A stretch of DNA of 64,000 nucleotides from Microbacterium esteraromaticum. Lineage in GTDB: Bacteria; Actinomycetota; Actinomycetes; Actinomycetales; Microbacteriaceae. The stretch covers positions 3,175,726-3,239,725 of the forward strand of contig NZ_JAFBBS010000001.1 in assembly GCF_016907315.1 (NCBI RefSeq). The letters are read 5' to 3'. The position numbers were made by a program, and so were the translations under genes. The notes under the pieces are model-generated. The model made no database searches. It saw only the letters and a program-made list of their open reading frames with translations, and was not told where the DNA came from. Shown here piece by piece: positions 33,815 through 43,342 of the stretch (within the stretch, counting starts at the first letter, position 1; each line of letters opens with the position of its first letter).

Positions 33815-34940
33815 GCGCACGCCGCAGCCCTCCGGCACCCGTGCGGCCGTCGTCGGCGCCGGCAGCTGGGGCACGACCTTCGGCAAGATCCTGTCCGACG
33901 GCGGGGCGCAGGTCACGATGTGGGCTCGCCGGCCCGAGCTCGCGCATGAGATCGACGAGGCGAAGCGCAACTCGAAGTACCTGCCTGGTATCAACCTGCC
34001 GCGGACCATGCGCGCGACCCACGAGCTGGCACACGCGCTCGAGGGGGCAGAGCAGGTGTACCTGTCGGTGCCCAGTCAGACCCTTCGTGAGAATCTCAAG
34101 GCTCTGCGTCCGCTTCTCGCGGGACATGACATCCCGATCATCAGCCTGATGAAGGGCGTCGAGCGCTCGTCGGGCCTGCGCATGAGCCAGGTGATCGAGC
34201 AGGAGCTGCGCTGCGATCCAGACCGGATCGCGGTGGCGTCCGGCCCCAACCTCGCGCTGGAGATCGCTCGAGAGCAGCCGACGGCCGCCGTGATCGCCTC
34301 CCGCAGCCAGGAGACGGCGGATGCCGTGGCTCGCACGGCTCGCAACAGGTACTTCCGCTCATTCGTCAACACCGACGTCATCGGCACCGAGTTCGGCGGT
34401 GTGCTGAAGAACCTGATCGCGGTCGCGATCGGCATCGTCGACGGCGTCGGATACGGCGAGAACACGAAGGCCTCGATCATCACACGCGGTCTAGTCGAGA
34501 TGACCGACTTCGCCGTCGCCAACGGCGCGCGTCCCGAGACCCTGCAGGGCCTCGCCGGCCTCGGCGACCTGATCGCGACCTGCCAGTCGCCGCTCAGCCG
34601 CAACAACACCGCCGGGCGCCTGCTCGGTCAGGGCTACAGCTTCCACGATGTGGTCAAGCAGATGAATCAGACCGCCGAGGGACTCGCCTCGGTCGCTCCG
34701 ATCCTGCAGCTCGCCCATGAGTCCGAAGTGCACATGCCCATCGTGGAGCAGGTGAAGATGGTGCTGGACGGCCGTATGGACCCCCGCGACATCGCACCGC
34801 ACCTGACCACCGACGACGACACTCCTCAGGAGGAGATGACCAACCATGGACAAGCAGACGGTGGCGGTGCTCTTCGGCGGGCGTTCCAGCGAGCATTCGA
34901 TCAGTTCCGCAACGGCGGGCGGGGTGCTGGCGGCGATTGA
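33804..34940 (+). CDS. gpsA: Glycerol-3-phosphate dehydrogenase [NAD(P)+], with a C-terminal extension into ddl
   Basis: A 378-residue enzyme that reduces dihydroxyacetone phosphate to sn-glycerol-3-phosphate for lipid synthesis. The Rossmann motif VVGAGSWGTTFGK is near residues 15-27, the catalytic lysine is in GGVLKNLIAVAIGIVDG (about residue 197) and GLAGLGDLIATCQS lies near 249-262. The start is TTG 33804, with GGAG upstream, overlapping the plsC stop. The usual family length is about 335-345; here 31 extra residues (Gly, Ala, Arg rich) are encoded over the first 95 bases of ddl in another frame. Confidence 0.94.
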   Translation: MIHKRTPQPSGTRAAVVGAGSWGTTFGKILSDGGAQVTMWARRPELAHEIDEAKRNSKYLPGINLPRTMRATHELAHALEGAEQVYLSVPSQTLRENLKALRPLLAGHDIPIISLMKGVERSSGLRMSQVIEQELRCDPDRIAVASGPNLALEIAREQPTAAVIASRSQETADAVARTARNRYFRSFVNTDVIGTEFGGVLKNLIAVAIGIVDGVGYGENTKASIITRGLVEMTDFAVANGARPETLQGLAGLGDLIATCQSPLSRNNTAGRLLGQGYSFHDVVKQMNQTAEGLASVAPILQLAHESEVHMPIVEQVKMVLDGRMDPRDIAPHLTTDDDTPQEEMTNHGQADGGGALRRAFQRAFDQFRNGGRGAGGD

Positions 34941-35928
34941 TCGGGACCGCTACCACGTCATCCCCGTGGGGATCACGCGCGAGGGCGCGTTCGTCCTCGA
35001 GCAGGACGATCCTGCCAAGTTCACCCTGAACGCCGAGAGCATGCCCGAGGTCATCGACAACGGCACCCGCATCCGCTGGCCAGAGGCCGGGGGAGACCGG
35101 ATGCTGCGGGTCGTCGCACCCGACGGGTCGCTGGTCGATCTCGGCACGGTCGACGTCGTCCTGCCGATTCTGCACGGCGCGCACGGCGAGGACGGCACGA
35201 TCCAGGGGTTCTTCGACATCCTCGAGATCCCCTATGCGGGCGGGGGAGTGCTCGACTCGGCGATGTGCATGGACAAGCACTTCATGAAGGTCGCTCTCGA
35301 GGCCGACGGCATAGCCGTCGCACCGTGGGTGACGGTTCGGCAGCGCGCGTGGCAGAGGGATTCGGCGCCTCTGCGCGCCGCGATCGCCGAGCTCGGCCTG
35401 CCGCTGTTCGTGAAGCCCGCTCGCGCGGGGTCGAGCGTGGGCGTGTCGAAGGTCGCCGACCTCGGCGAGCTCGATGCGGCGCTCGAGATCGCGTTCGCGG
35501 AGGACGAGAAGGTGCTCGTCGAAACGGGCATCGTCGGCCGCGAGATCGAGGTGGCGATCCTGGATTCGACCGACGGGGTGCGGGCTTCGCTGCCGGGGGA
35601 GATCGTGCTCACCTCCCGCGGCTTCTACGACTTCGAGGGCAAGTACCTCGGGGGCGAGGGCGTCGACGTGGTCTGTCCTGCCGAGCTGTCGGATGCCCAG
35701 ATCGCTGCGGTGCAGCAGGTGGGCGTGCGCGCGTTCGAGGCGGTCGACGGCAAGGGCCTCGCCCGCGTCGACGTGTTCCTGACCGCCGACGGCGAGATCG
35801 TCGTCAACGAGCTCAACACCATGCCCGGCTTCACCCCGATCTCGATGTTTCCCAAGTGCTGGATCGCCTCGGGTCTGAGCTACGGCGACCTCATCACCGA
35901 GCTGGTCGAGGGCGGCTTGCGCCGCTGA
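34846..35928 (+). CDS. ddl: D-alanine--D-alanine ligase
   Basis: A 360-residue ATP-grasp ligase that joins two D-alanines for the peptidoglycan stem peptide. It starts MDKQTVAVLFGGRSSEHSIS, the conserved N-terminal motif, and contains HGAHGEDGTIQGF (about 108-120), KPARAGSSVGVSKV (about 191-204) and the metal-binding VNELNTMPGFT near 321-331. The AGGAG site before the ATG lies within gpsA, and the first 95 bases are shared with the end of gpsA. Confidence 0.97.
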   Translation: MDKQTVAVLFGGRSSEHSISSATAGGVLAAIDRDRYHVIPVGITREGAFVLEQDDPAKFTLNAESMPEVIDNGTRIRWPEAGGDRMLRVVAPDGSLVDLGTVDVVLPILHGAHGEDGTIQGFFDILEIPYAGGGVLDSAMCMDKHFMKVALEADGIAVAPWVTVRQRAWQRDSAPLRAAIAELGLPLFVKPARAGSSVGVSKVADLGELDAALEIAFAEDEKVLVETGIVGREIEVAILDSTDGVRASLPGEIVLTSRGFYDFEGKYLGGEGVDVVCPAELSDAQIAAVQQVGVRAFEAVDGKGLARVDVFLTADGEIVVNELNTMPGFTPISMFPKCWIASGLSYGDLITELVEGGLRR

Positions 35929-35974
35929 CGGTGCTGGTGCGCTCGAGCGCTGCGAGCTCGGGCCTGCCGACGCG

Positions 35975-36454
35975 TTACTCGGACAGCTCGTCCGGCGTCG
36001 TGCAGGCGCTCTCGGCGTCGATCATGCGCAGGCCCGAGACGAGACCAGGGCTCGTCAGCACCTTGTTGGCGCTGACGAGCTCGGTGTCGACGAACACCTG
36101 GACGGCGGGGTTGCGACCGTATGACGTCATGCGCATCTTCGGAGCCTCCGACTCGTCGACGAGCCAGTCGATGCCTTCCAGTGTCACGCACTGCAGTTCT
36201 GCGGTCGGGCCTGGCACCGTCACACCGCACGTCACGATGACGGTCGTCTTGCCGTCCGAGCCGTAGGCACCGGTCGCCTGGGCGTCCGTCCAGCGGCGAT
36301 CCTGCTCGGCGATGCTCGCAGGCAGACGCACCGTGACCTCGGCGCACTGCGGATTGTTCGCGTCGTCGGCCGGCGTCAGCGCGACCGTGGTAGAGCAGCC
36401 GGTCAGAGCGAGCATCGCCGCTGCACAGGTGATCAGAGTGAGACGGCGAAGCAT
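35975..36454 (-). CDS. DUF3515 lipoprotein
   Basis: A 159-residue exported protein with a lipoprotein signal: basic MLRR, a hydrophobic core and lipobox L17-T-G-C20. The mature part matches the actinobacterial DUF3515 family (CAEVTVRLPASIAEQDRRWT, then TVIVTCGVTVPGP and a C-terminal Cys). Four cysteines besides the lipid-attachment residue could form disulfides. The gene commonly sits between ddl and thiL in this lineage, as here, but its function is unknown. It faces ddl and is divergent from thiL with 23 bp between starts. Confidence 0.9.
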   Translation of the reverse strand: MLRRLTLITCAAAMLALTGCSTTVALTPADDANNPQCAEVTVRLPASIAEQDRRWTDAQATGAYGSDGKTTVIVTCGVTVPGPTAELQCVTLEGIDWLVDESEAPKMRMTSYGRNPAVQVFVDTELVSANKVLTSPGLVSGLRMIDAESACTTPDELSE

Positions 36455-36477
36455 GATTCCAGGCTACCGTTGTCGGC

Positions 36478-37482
36478 ATGGCACCCGGATCCGACGACGA
36501 CCCGCGCATCGGCGACATCTCGGAGGGAAGGGTGCTTCGAGCCATCCTCGCGCGCACCGCCCCGGCAGCGCACACGCTGCTCGGTCCTGGTGACGACGCG
36601 GCCGTGGTGGCTGCGCCGTCGGGGTCGGTCGTGGCGACCGCAGACACTCTCGTGGAAGGTCCCGATTTCCGGCTCGCGTGGTCGAGCGGATTCGACCTCG
36701 GCTGGAAGTCGGCCGCCGTCAACCTCGCGGACGTTGCGGCGATGGGCGCCGTGCCCACCGCGCTGCTCGTCTCGCTGGCAGTGCCCGCCGACACGCGCCT
36801 GTCGTTCGTCGAGGCGATGGCCGACGGCTTCCGCGAGTGCTGCGCTCAGCTTGCTCCCGGGTGCTCGGTGGTCGGTGGCGATCTCACGGTCTCGGAGCTG
36901 CTGGTCGTCGCGGTCACCGCTCTGGGAGACCTCGGAGGACGCGCCGCTGTCACCCGCGCGGGTGCCACGCCGGGCGACGCTGTCGCCGTCGCCGGTGAGC
37001 TGGGCGTCGCCGCCGCGGGTCTCGGTCTGCTGTTCGGTCGCTTCCGCGACGGGACGACGCCGGTGCAGCTCGATCGCTCGGCGCTGGATGCTGTGCAGCG
37101 AGGCGCAGTGGACCGGCAGCTGCGCCCCATGCCGCCCATCGCGCTCGGGCCGGCGGCGGCGGATGCCGGTGCCACCGCGATGATGGACGTGTCGGATGGC
37201 CTCGCTCTGGACGCCTCGAGGATCGCTGACGCCTCGCGCGTGACGATCGAGTTCTCAGGGGCGGCGCTGGACGAGCTGGCGTTCGGCGGAGCTCGCGACC
37301 GGGCTCTGGGCGGTGGAGAGGACCATGGCCTGCTCGCGACCTTCCCCGCAGGCAGGGTGCCGGAGGGGTTCGTGCAGATCGGCACGGTGATCGCCCGCGC
37401 GGGCGCACCGGTGCTCGTCGACGGGGCGCCCGTCACCGAGACAGGGTGGGACCCGTACCGCGACTGGGATCACACGCGCTGA
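36478..37482 (+). CDS. thiL: Thiamine-monophosphate kinase
   Basis: A 334-residue PurM/ThiL-fold kinase that phosphorylates thiamine monophosphate to the active diphosphate. Characteristic parts are LLGPGDDAAVVAAPSG (about residues 36-51), the metal-binding VVGGDLT near 124-130 and MMDVSDGLALDASRI near 235-249, then GGGEDHGLLATF. ATG 36478 agrees with the family N-terminus (short tail, then RIGDISEGRVLRAIL). Confidence 0.95.
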   Translation: MAPGSDDDPRIGDISEGRVLRAILARTAPAAHTLLGPGDDAAVVAAPSGSVVATADTLVEGPDFRLAWSSGFDLGWKSAAVNLADVAAMGAVPTALLVSLAVPADTRLSFVEAMADGFRECCAQLAPGCSVVGGDLTVSELLVVAVTALGDLGGRAAVTRAGATPGDAVAVAGELGVAAAGLGLLFGRFRDGTTPVQLDRSALDAVQRGAVDRQLRPMPPIALGPAAADAGATAMMDVSDGLALDASRIADASRVTIEFSGAALDELAFGGARDRALGGGEDHGLLATFPAGRVPEGFVQIGTVIARAGAPVLVDGAPVTETGWDPYRDWDHTR

Positions 37483-37500
37483 CTGCGCAACGACGAGGAC

Positions 37501-38076
37501 TCAGGCACCGCCGTGGGCGCGCTCTGCCCACCATACGCGGGTGTCTCCGTAGGCCTTCTCTCGCAGCATCGTGAGGCCGGAGGCGTCGAGATCCGGGGGC
37601 GTGGCGCGCTTGCCGCGCTCGATGACGACCACCGCGTCCGCCGAGAGCAGCGGAGCGAGGGCGACCAGATCGGCGGTCATCGCCGCATCGACGAGGTCGT
37701 AGGGCGGATCGGTGAACACGAGGTCGAACGGTCCCTGCGCCCGTGAGAGGTAGGCCCGCACCGCGCTCTGATGCACCTTCGCGACGGGTGCGGCTCCCAT
37801 GGCCTTGGCCACCACTGCGGCGTTGCGCCCGACGATGTTCGCCGCCGGCCGCGAGATCTCCACGAGATCGACGCGCTCGGCACCGCGGCTCCACGCTTCG
37901 AGGCCCAGCGCGCCGCTGCCTGCGTACAGGTCCAGCACGCGCGCGCCGGAGATGGCATCCATCGATTCCAGGGCTCCGAAGAGCGACTCCCGCACCCGGT
38001 CGCTGGTGGGGCGGGTGCCTGCACCCGGCACGTCCAGACGTGCGCCGCGCGCGGCGCCGGCGATGATCCTCGTCAC
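37501..38076 (-). CDS. rsmD: 16S rRNA (guanine(966)-N(2))-methyltransferase RsmD
   Basis: A 191-residue SAM-dependent methyltransferase starting MTRIIAGAARGARLDVP at GTG 38076. The RsmD hallmark PTSDRVRESLFGAL is near residues 23-36, the SAM-binding VLDLYAGSGALGLEA near 46-60 and the N6/N2 amino-methylase motif TDPPYDL near 120-126. It modifies G966 in 16S rRNA. It is divergent from recG with 54 bp between starts. Confidence 0.94.
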   Translation of the reverse strand: MTRIIAGAARGARLDVPGAGTRPTSDRVRESLFGALESMDAISGARVLDLYAGSGALGLEAWSRGAERVDLVEISRPAANIVGRNAAVVAKAMGAAPVAKVHQSAVRAYLSRAQGPFDLVFTDPPYDLVDAAMTADLVALAPLLSADAVVVIERGKRATPPDLDASGLTMLREKAYGDTRVWWAERAHGGA

Positions 38077-38130
38077 CCGATCACGATACGACACGGCGGG
38101 GATGTCTCCGGTTCTCCCTAGACTCGGAGC

Positions 38131-40302
38131 ATGCCCCTCGAGCTCGACACGCCGCTGACGACCGCCGTCGGCACGTCCACGGCCAAGACCCTCGACAAGG
38201 CGTTCGGCATGACCACCGTGGCCGAGCTGCTCGGGCACTATCCGCGTCGCTATGCCGACCGTGGTGAGCTGACGCCGATCCTCGAGCTGCCGATCGGCGA
38301 GACGGTCACCATCGTCGGCGAGGTGGTCTCGGCGACCGCACGCGAGATGCGCAACCGCCGCGGTGCGATGCTCGAGGTCATCATCGGCGATGGCGTGGGG
38401 CAGATGTCGCTGACCTTCTTCGCGAAGAACCTGGGTCAGGCCGAATGGCGGAAGAAGGAGCTGTCGGTCGGGCGTCGTGGCATCTTCTCGGGCAAGGTCG
38501 GCATGTTCAAGGACAGGGTGCAGTTCGCCCACCCCGACTACCAGCTCTTCGACGACACCGAGAGCGCGTACCGGCAGGCCGATGCGCTGCAGGACGTGCC
38601 CATCCCGATCTATCCGGCCACCTCGGCCATGCAGAGCTGGCAGATCGCCAAGGTGATCGGCGCCGTGCTCGATCAGGTCGGCGACGTGCCGGACCCGCTC
38701 TCCGACGAGATCCGCGCCCGAGAGGGGCTGCTGACGGCGCGCCAGGCGATCGAGTCGATCCACCGGCCCCGGCGCCGCGCCGACATCGACCCCGCGATCC
38801 GCACACTGCGCATGCACGAGGCATTGGTGCTGCAGACCGCCCTGCTGCAGCAGCGGATGCAGGTGCGCTCACTCACGGCGACTCCGCGGGTGTCGCACCC
38901 CGGTGGACTGCTCGAGCGCTTCGACGCGATCCTGCCGTTCACTCTCACCCCAGACCAGCAGCGCGTAGGCGCTGAGATCGCCGCCGATCTCGCCGCAGAT
39001 CGTCCGATGAACCGGCTCATCCAGGGCGAGGTCGGTTCCGGCAAGACGCTCGTCGCGCTGCGCGCGATGCTGCAGACCGCCGAGTCCGGGGGACAGGCGG
39101 CGCTCATCGCCCCTACCGAGGTGCTCGCCGCGCAGCATCTCCGCTCGATCACCAAGATGCTCGGTCCCGACATGTCCGCCGAGCTCATCCCGACCCTCCT
39201 CACCGGCCAGATGTCTGCGCCTGCGCGGCGCAAGGCGGCGCTGCGCGTGGCATCGGGTCAGTCGCTGATCGTGATCGGCACTCATGCTCTGCTGTCGGAG
39301 AAGACGACCTTCGCCGATCTCGCGCTCGTCGTGGTCGACGAGCAGCACCGGTTCGGCGTCGAGCAGCGCGAGATGCTTCGGGCGAAGGGCACGGCGCCCC
39401 ACGCGATCGTGCTGACGGCGACGCCGATTCCCCGTACCGTCGCGATGACCGTGTTCGGCGACCTCGATACGTCGGTGATCCGGTCGATGCCGGCAGGGCG
39501 TGCGGGCATCACGACGCACGTGGCGCCGCTGGCCGAGCACCCGGAGTGGTTCCAGCGCGTCTGGGCGCGCGCGGCCGAGGAGATCGCTGAGGGCAGGCAG
39601 GTGTTCGCGGTCTGCGCGGCGATCGACACCACCAAGGACTCCGGCGAGTCCGGCGACGAGCCCCCTCCGGACGTCGAGGGAAAGGGCCCGCGATGGGGTG
39701 TGGTGCAGCTCGACGAGCTGCTGGCGACGCATCCCGTGCTGGGCGGAGTGCGCAGGGCGGTCCTGCACGGCAAGATGCCCGCGGAAGAGAAGGATGCCGT
39801 GATGCGCGCCGTCGCGCGCGGCGAGATAGATCTGCTCATCGCGACCACCGTGATCGAGGTCGGTGTCGACGTCCCCAACGCATCGACCATGGTCATCCTC
39901 GACGCCGACCGCTTCGGCGTCTCGCAGCTGCATCAGCTGCGCGGCCGCGTGGGGCGAGGCGAGCACCCTGGTCTCTGTCTCCTCGTGACAGAGGCGGAAG
40001 GCGGCTCGCTCGCCCGCGAACGAGTCGAGGCGGTGGCTGCGACGCTCGACGGCTTCGAGCTCGCCGAGGTCGATCTCGAGCTTCGCGGCGAGGGCGATGT
40101 GCTCGGGGCCGCGCAAGCAGGCGTCAAGTCGTCGCTTCGTCTGCTGCGGGTCGTGAAGGACGCGGGGCTCATCGCGTACGCGCGCGACATCGCTGCCGAC
40201 ATCCTGAAGGTCGACCCGGCGCTGCTCGAGCACTCCGGACTCCGCATCGCGATCGCCGGACGGGTGAGCGAATCGGACCGGGCGGCGCTCAGCAAGAACT
40301 GA
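38131..40302 (+). CDS. recG: ATP-dependent DNA helicase RecG
   Basis: A 723-residue SF2 helicase that regresses stalled forks and processes recombination intermediates. The N-terminal wedge/OB domain covers about residues 60-150; the helicase core has Walker A IQGEVGSGKTLVAL (about 299-312), the DEQH box VVDEQHRFGVEQRE (about 401-414) and motif VI QLRGRVGRGEHPG. Between motifs a short loop GESGDEPPPDVEGKG is variable in the family. GGAG precedes ATG 38131. coaD follows after 25 bp. Confidence 0.97.
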   Translation: MPLELDTPLTTAVGTSTAKTLDKAFGMTTVAELLGHYPRRYADRGELTPILELPIGETVTIVGEVVSATAREMRNRRGAMLEVIIGDGVGQMSLTFFAKNLGQAEWRKKELSVGRRGIFSGKVGMFKDRVQFAHPDYQLFDDTESAYRQADALQDVPIPIYPATSAMQSWQIAKVIGAVLDQVGDVPDPLSDEIRAREGLLTARQAIESIHRPRRRADIDPAIRTLRMHEALVLQTALLQQRMQVRSLTATPRVSHPGGLLERFDAILPFTLTPDQQRVGAEIAADLAADRPMNRLIQGEVGSGKTLVALRAMLQTAESGGQAALIAPTEVLAAQHLRSITKMLGPDMSAELIPTLLTGQMSAPARRKAALRVASGQSLIVIGTHALLSEKTTFADLALVVVDEQHRFGVEQREMLRAKGTAPHAIVLTATPIPRTVAMTVFGDLDTSVIRSMPAGRAGITTHVAPLAEHPEWFQRVWARAAEEIAEGRQVFAVCAAIDTTKDSGESGDEPPPDVEGKGPRWGVVQLDELLATHPVLGGVRRAVLHGKMPAEEKDAVMRAVARGEIDLLIATTVIEVGVDVPNASTMVILDADRFGVSQLHQLRGRVGRGEHPGLCLLVTEAEGGSLARERVEAVAATLDGFELAEVDLELRGEGDVLGAAQAGVKSSLRLLRVVKDAGLIAYARDIAADILKVDPALLEHSGLRIAIAGRVSESDRAALSKN

Positions 40303-40327
40303 GGGGACAGTGCCCTAGGCTGGTGTC

Positions 40328-40825
40328 GTGAATTCTCGGATCGCCGTCGTTCCCGGGTCTTTCGACCCGCCCACCCTGGGTCACCTCTATGTCATCTCGC
40401 GTGCGGCTCGTCTCTACGACGAACTGCACGTTCTCGTGGTGCACAACCCCGGCAAAGAGGCGATGCTGCCGATCGCGCAGCGTCTCAGTCTGCTCGAGCA
40501 GTCGATCGCCGAGGCCGGCATCGAGGGTCACATCATCGTCGGTTCCTGGAGCATGGGCCTCCTGGTCGACTACGCGCGCGATGTGGACGCGGGCGTGCTG
40601 GTCAAGGGCATCCGCTCGCAGGTCGACGTGGCCTACGAGTCGCCGATGGCGATCGTGAACCGCCACCTCGCCGACATCGAGACGGTCTTCCTGCTGCCAG
40701 ACCCCGCCCACGCCATGGTGTCGAGTTCGCTGGTGCGTCAGGTCGCGGGTCTGGGCGGCGACGTCTCGCCGTTCGTGCCGCCCGTGGTCGCCTCGTTCCT
40801 CGACACCGGAGCTCGCGGGCTCTGA
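40328..40825 (+). CDS. coaD: Phosphopantetheine adenylyltransferase
   Basis: A 165-residue nucleotidyltransferase for the penultimate step of coenzyme A synthesis. The nucleotide-binding motif [13 protein letters not shown] is near residues 7-19 and the ISSSx-type signature is seen as [16 protein letters not shown] near 131-146. The start is GTG 40328. Its position after recG is the normal actinobacterial order. Confidence 0.96.
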   Translation: MNSRIAVVPGSFDPPTLGHLYVISRAARLYDELHVLVVHNPGKEAMLPIAQRLSLLEQSIAEAGIEGHIIVGSWSMGLLVDYARDVDAGVLVKGIRSQVDVAYESPMAIVNRHLADIETVFLLPDPAHAMVSSSLVRQVAGLGGDVSPFVPPVVASFLDTGARGL

Positions 40826-40843
40826 GCCGGGTAGCATGGCGGG

Positions 40844-41404
40844 GTGAAATCCCGAGTGAACGGCCCCTTCTTCCTTCCCGTCCGCGACATCGTCCGCAAG
40901 CCGGGAGAGATGCGCGAGCACCGCTTCGAGGTAACCCTCGCAGAGAAGTGGGGTGAGGGCATCGTCGCGGTCGAAGCCGGCGAGACCCTTGATCTCGACG
41001 TGCGTCTGGAGTCCGTCCACGAGGGCATCCTCGTGTCGGGAACGGCGGATACGGAGTACTCCGGAGAGTGCGGTCGCTGCCTCACAGAGATCTCTGCGCC
41101 TGTCGAAGTCGAGTTCCAGGAGCTTTTCGCGTATCCTGGTGAGGAAGAAACTGACTTCGAAGTTCAAGACGACCACGTGGATCTTGAAACTCTGGTCAGG
41201 GATGCGATCGTGTTGTCGCTTCCTTTTCAGCCGGTGTGTCAGCCGGACTGCCCGGGTCTCGACCCGAACACGGGTGAGAGGCTGGCCGAGAGCACTGGCG
41301 CAGAGAGCCCCGCTCCCATCGATCCTCGATGGAGTGCGCTCCGACAGATCACAGACCAGGACGGTGCGGCAGAGAGCCGCCCCGCCGAGAAAGAAGAGAG
41401 CTAG
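40844..41404 (+). CDS. YceD/DUF177 family protein
   Basis: A 186-residue acidic protein starting [20 protein letters not shown]. The two cysteine pairs expected of the group are seen as CGRCLTEI near residue 74 and [14 protein letters not shown] near 131-144. DUF177 proteins are encoded immediately before rpmF throughout bacteria and in E. coli YceD has been linked to 23S rRNA metabolism; an rRNA/ribosome role is therefore likely but not demonstrated here. It ends 2 bp before rpmF. The start is GTG 40844. Confidence 0.92.
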   Translation: MKSRVNGPFFLPVRDIVRKPGEMREHRFEVTLAEKWGEGIVAVEAGETLDLDVRLESVHEGILVSGTADTEYSGECGRCLTEISAPVEVEFQELFAYPGEEETDFEVQDDHVDLETLVRDAIVLSLPFQPVCQPDCPGLDPNTGERLAESTGAESPAPIDPRWSALRQITDQDGAAESRPAEKEES

Positions 41405-41406
41405 TC

Positions 41407-41616
41407 ATGGCTGGTAACCCCCCGAAGCGCAAGGTCTCCCGTTCGAACACCCGCTCGCGCCGCGCGCAGTGGAAGGCCGAGGCTCCCGCGCTGGTCAAGA
41501 CCGTCGAGAACGGCAAGGTCGTCTACAGCCGCCCGCACCAGGCGAAGGTCGTCAGCGACTCGCAGGGCACCGAGCTGTTCCTCGAGTACAAGGGCCGCAA
41601 GGTCGCCGACGCCTGA
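41407..41616 (+). CDS. rpmF: 50S ribosomal protein L32
   Basis: A 69-residue protein starting [20 protein letters not shown], the L32 signature. The usual zinc cysteines of C+ L32 proteins are absent, so this is a zinc-independent (C-) form. GAGAG before the ATG is in the end of the DUF177 gene. rnc follows after 11 bp, so an rRNA-processing enzyme is made with a ribosomal protein. Confidence 0.97.
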   Translation: MAGNPPKRKVSRSNTRSRRAQWKAEAPALVKTVENGKVVYSRPHQAKVVSDSQGTELFLEYKGRKVADA

Positions 41617-41627
41617 TCGGATCGGTC

Positions 41628-42320
41628 ATGACCGAGATTCTCGCGAGGAGAGCCTCGCTGATCGAGAAGCTCGGCGTGGACATCGATCCCGAGCTGCTGG
41701 AACGGGCGCTCACGCACCGTTCCTACGCCTACGAGCACGGCGGCATCCCGAACAACGAGCGTCTTGAGTTCCTCGGGGACTCGGTGCTCGGACTCGCGGT
41801 GACCGTCATGCTCTTCACTACGCACCCCGACCTCGACGAGGGCGAGCTGGCGAAACGACGCGCGAGCGTCGTGTCGACCGTCGCCCTCGCCGAGGTCGCT
41901 CGCGGTATCGGCCTCGGTGACCACCTGCGCCTCGGCCGGGGCGAAGAGCAGACCGGTGGGCGTGACAAGGACTCGATCCTCGCCGACACCATGGAGGCCG
42001 TCTTCGGCGCGACGTTCCTGTCGGCCGGGCCGGATGCTGCGACCGAGCTGGTGCTGCGGCTGACGGAGCCGCTGCTGGCCGACCCCGAGCGGTACGGCGC
42101 GGCGATGGATCCGAAGACGAGCCTGCAGGAGCTCGCAGCGCGGCTGGGGTCGACCCCGCCCATCTACTCGGTGGAGTCCGCCGGCCCCGACCACGACCGC
42201 GTCTTCACGGCGACGGTGCGGGTGGGTGACCTGGCCTGCACGGGAGTGGGCACGAGCAAGAAGACCGCAGAGATGGCCGCTGCGCTCACCGCCTGGCGAC
42301 AGCTCAGCGACCGGGTCTGA
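41628..42320 (+). CDS. rnc: Ribonuclease III
   Basis: A 230-residue dsRNA endonuclease. The catalytic signature [15 protein letters not shown] is at about residues 43-57, with the downstream metal ligands in DTMEAVFGA (about 120-128); the dsRNA-binding domain covers about 160-228 ([14 protein letters not shown], then [16 protein letters not shown]). It processes rRNA precursors. ATG 41628 gives the usual N-terminus. mutM starts 6 bp after the stop. Confidence 0.96.
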   Translation: MTEILARRASLIEKLGVDIDPELLERALTHRSYAYEHGGIPNNERLEFLGDSVLGLAVTVMLFTTHPDLDEGELAKRRASVVSTVALAEVARGIGLGDHLRLGRGEEQTGGRDKDSILADTMEAVFGATFLSAGPDAATELVLRLTEPLLADPERYGAAMDPKTSLQELAARLGSTPPIYSVESAGPDHDRVFTATVRVGDLACTGVGTSKKTAEMAAALTAWRQLSDRV

Positions 42321-42326
42321 ATCGGC

Positions 42327-43229
42327 GTGCCCGAACTCCCTGAAGTCGAGGTCGTGCGCCACGGCCTCGCCCCTGCGGTCACCGGCGCCAGAGTGCTGTC
42401 GGTCGATGTGCTCGATGAGCGCGCGCTCACCAGGCATCCGCGCGACGCCGCTGACTTCGTCGGACGGCTCGAAGGGCGGGACGTCCGAGGCGCGGCGCGC
42501 CGAGGCAAGTTCCTCTGGCTGCCCCTCGCAGACCGCGCCGCAGAGCCGGAGGCTCTCGTCGCGCACCTCGGCATGAGCGGGCAGATGCTGCTCCGGGATC
42601 CGGACGCACCCCTCGAGCGCCACGAGCGTGTGCGGCTGCGTATCGAGCATCCGGATCACGGTGTGCTCGCGGTCGTCTTCGCGGATCAGCGCACCTTCGG
42701 CTCGCTGGCCGTCGACAGGCTGCTGCCGACTCCCGACTCTGCTCCTGGCGGTTACGGCAGCGCGGACGCGCGGGTTCCCTCCCAGGTCGCGCACATCGCT
42801 CGCGATGCTCTCGACCCCGCGTTCGACGAGACGATGTTCATCACGAAGGTTCGGCGTCGATCGAGCGCGATCAAGCGGATCCTGCTGGATCAGACGCTCG
42901 TGAGCGGCATCGGCAACATCTACGCCGACGAATCGCTGTGGGCTGCGCGGATTCACCCCGAGACCCACGGCACGGCGATCTCGCTACAGGCGCTGCGCCG
43001 CCTGATGGCCGAGGTGCGCCTGGTGCTCGAGAAGGCCCTCGCTGAGGGCGGAACGAGCTTCGATGCGCAGTACGTGAATGTGAACGGACAGGCCGGGTAC
43101 TTCGCGCACAGCCTGAACGCCTACGGCCGCGGGGGAGACGCATGCCCGCGTTGCGGGGGCCCGATACGTCGCGAGGCGTTCATGAACCGCTCGAGCCACT
43201 ACTGCCCGCGATGTCAGCGGAGGCGCTGA
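42327..43229 (+). CDS. mutM: Formamidopyrimidine-DNA glycosylase
   Basis: A 300-residue bifunctional glycosylase/AP lyase that removes 8-oxoguanine. The catalytic N-terminus MPELPEVEVVR gives Pro2 and Glu3, the H2TH region contains LVSGIGNIYADESLWAARIH (two parts, about 190-210) and the C-terminal zinc finger is CPRCGG...CPRCQRRR (Cys near 272, 275, 292, 295). The start is GTG 42327. It is the last gene of the rpmF-rnc-mutM run. Confidence 0.97.
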   Translation: MPELPEVEVVRHGLAPAVTGARVLSVDVLDERALTRHPRDAADFVGRLEGRDVRGAARRGKFLWLPLADRAAEPEALVAHLGMSGQMLLRDPDAPLERHERVRLRIEHPDHGVLAVVFADQRTFGSLAVDRLLPTPDSAPGGYGSADARVPSQVAHIARDALDPAFDETMFITKVRRRSSAIKRILLDQTLVSGIGNIYADESLWAARIHPETHGTAISLQALRRLMAEVRLVLEKALAEGGTSFDAQYVNVNGQAGYFAHSLNAYGRGGDACPRCGGPIRREAFMNRSSHYCPRCQRRR

Positions 43230-43256
43230 GAGCGACCGTCTGACCGGCGTCGTCAT

Positions 43257-43282
43257 CGCGGTCGTGGTCATGCGTGACCGCG
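43257..43282. terminator. Hairpin between convergent mutM and GNAT genes
   Basis: CGCGGTC (43257-43263) pairs perfectly with GACCGCG (43276-43282), loop 12 nt. No T-run is present on either side. Confidence 0.4.
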
Positions 43283-43342
43283 CAGATGGGGCCGGCAGCC
43301 CGCGCTGAACGGGACGATCGCGGATGCGACCGGCTCGCGGAC

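Noticed and set aside
40844..41404. Zinc ribbon transcription factor
   Set aside because: The Cys pairs and the position before rpmF identify the YceD/DUF177 family.
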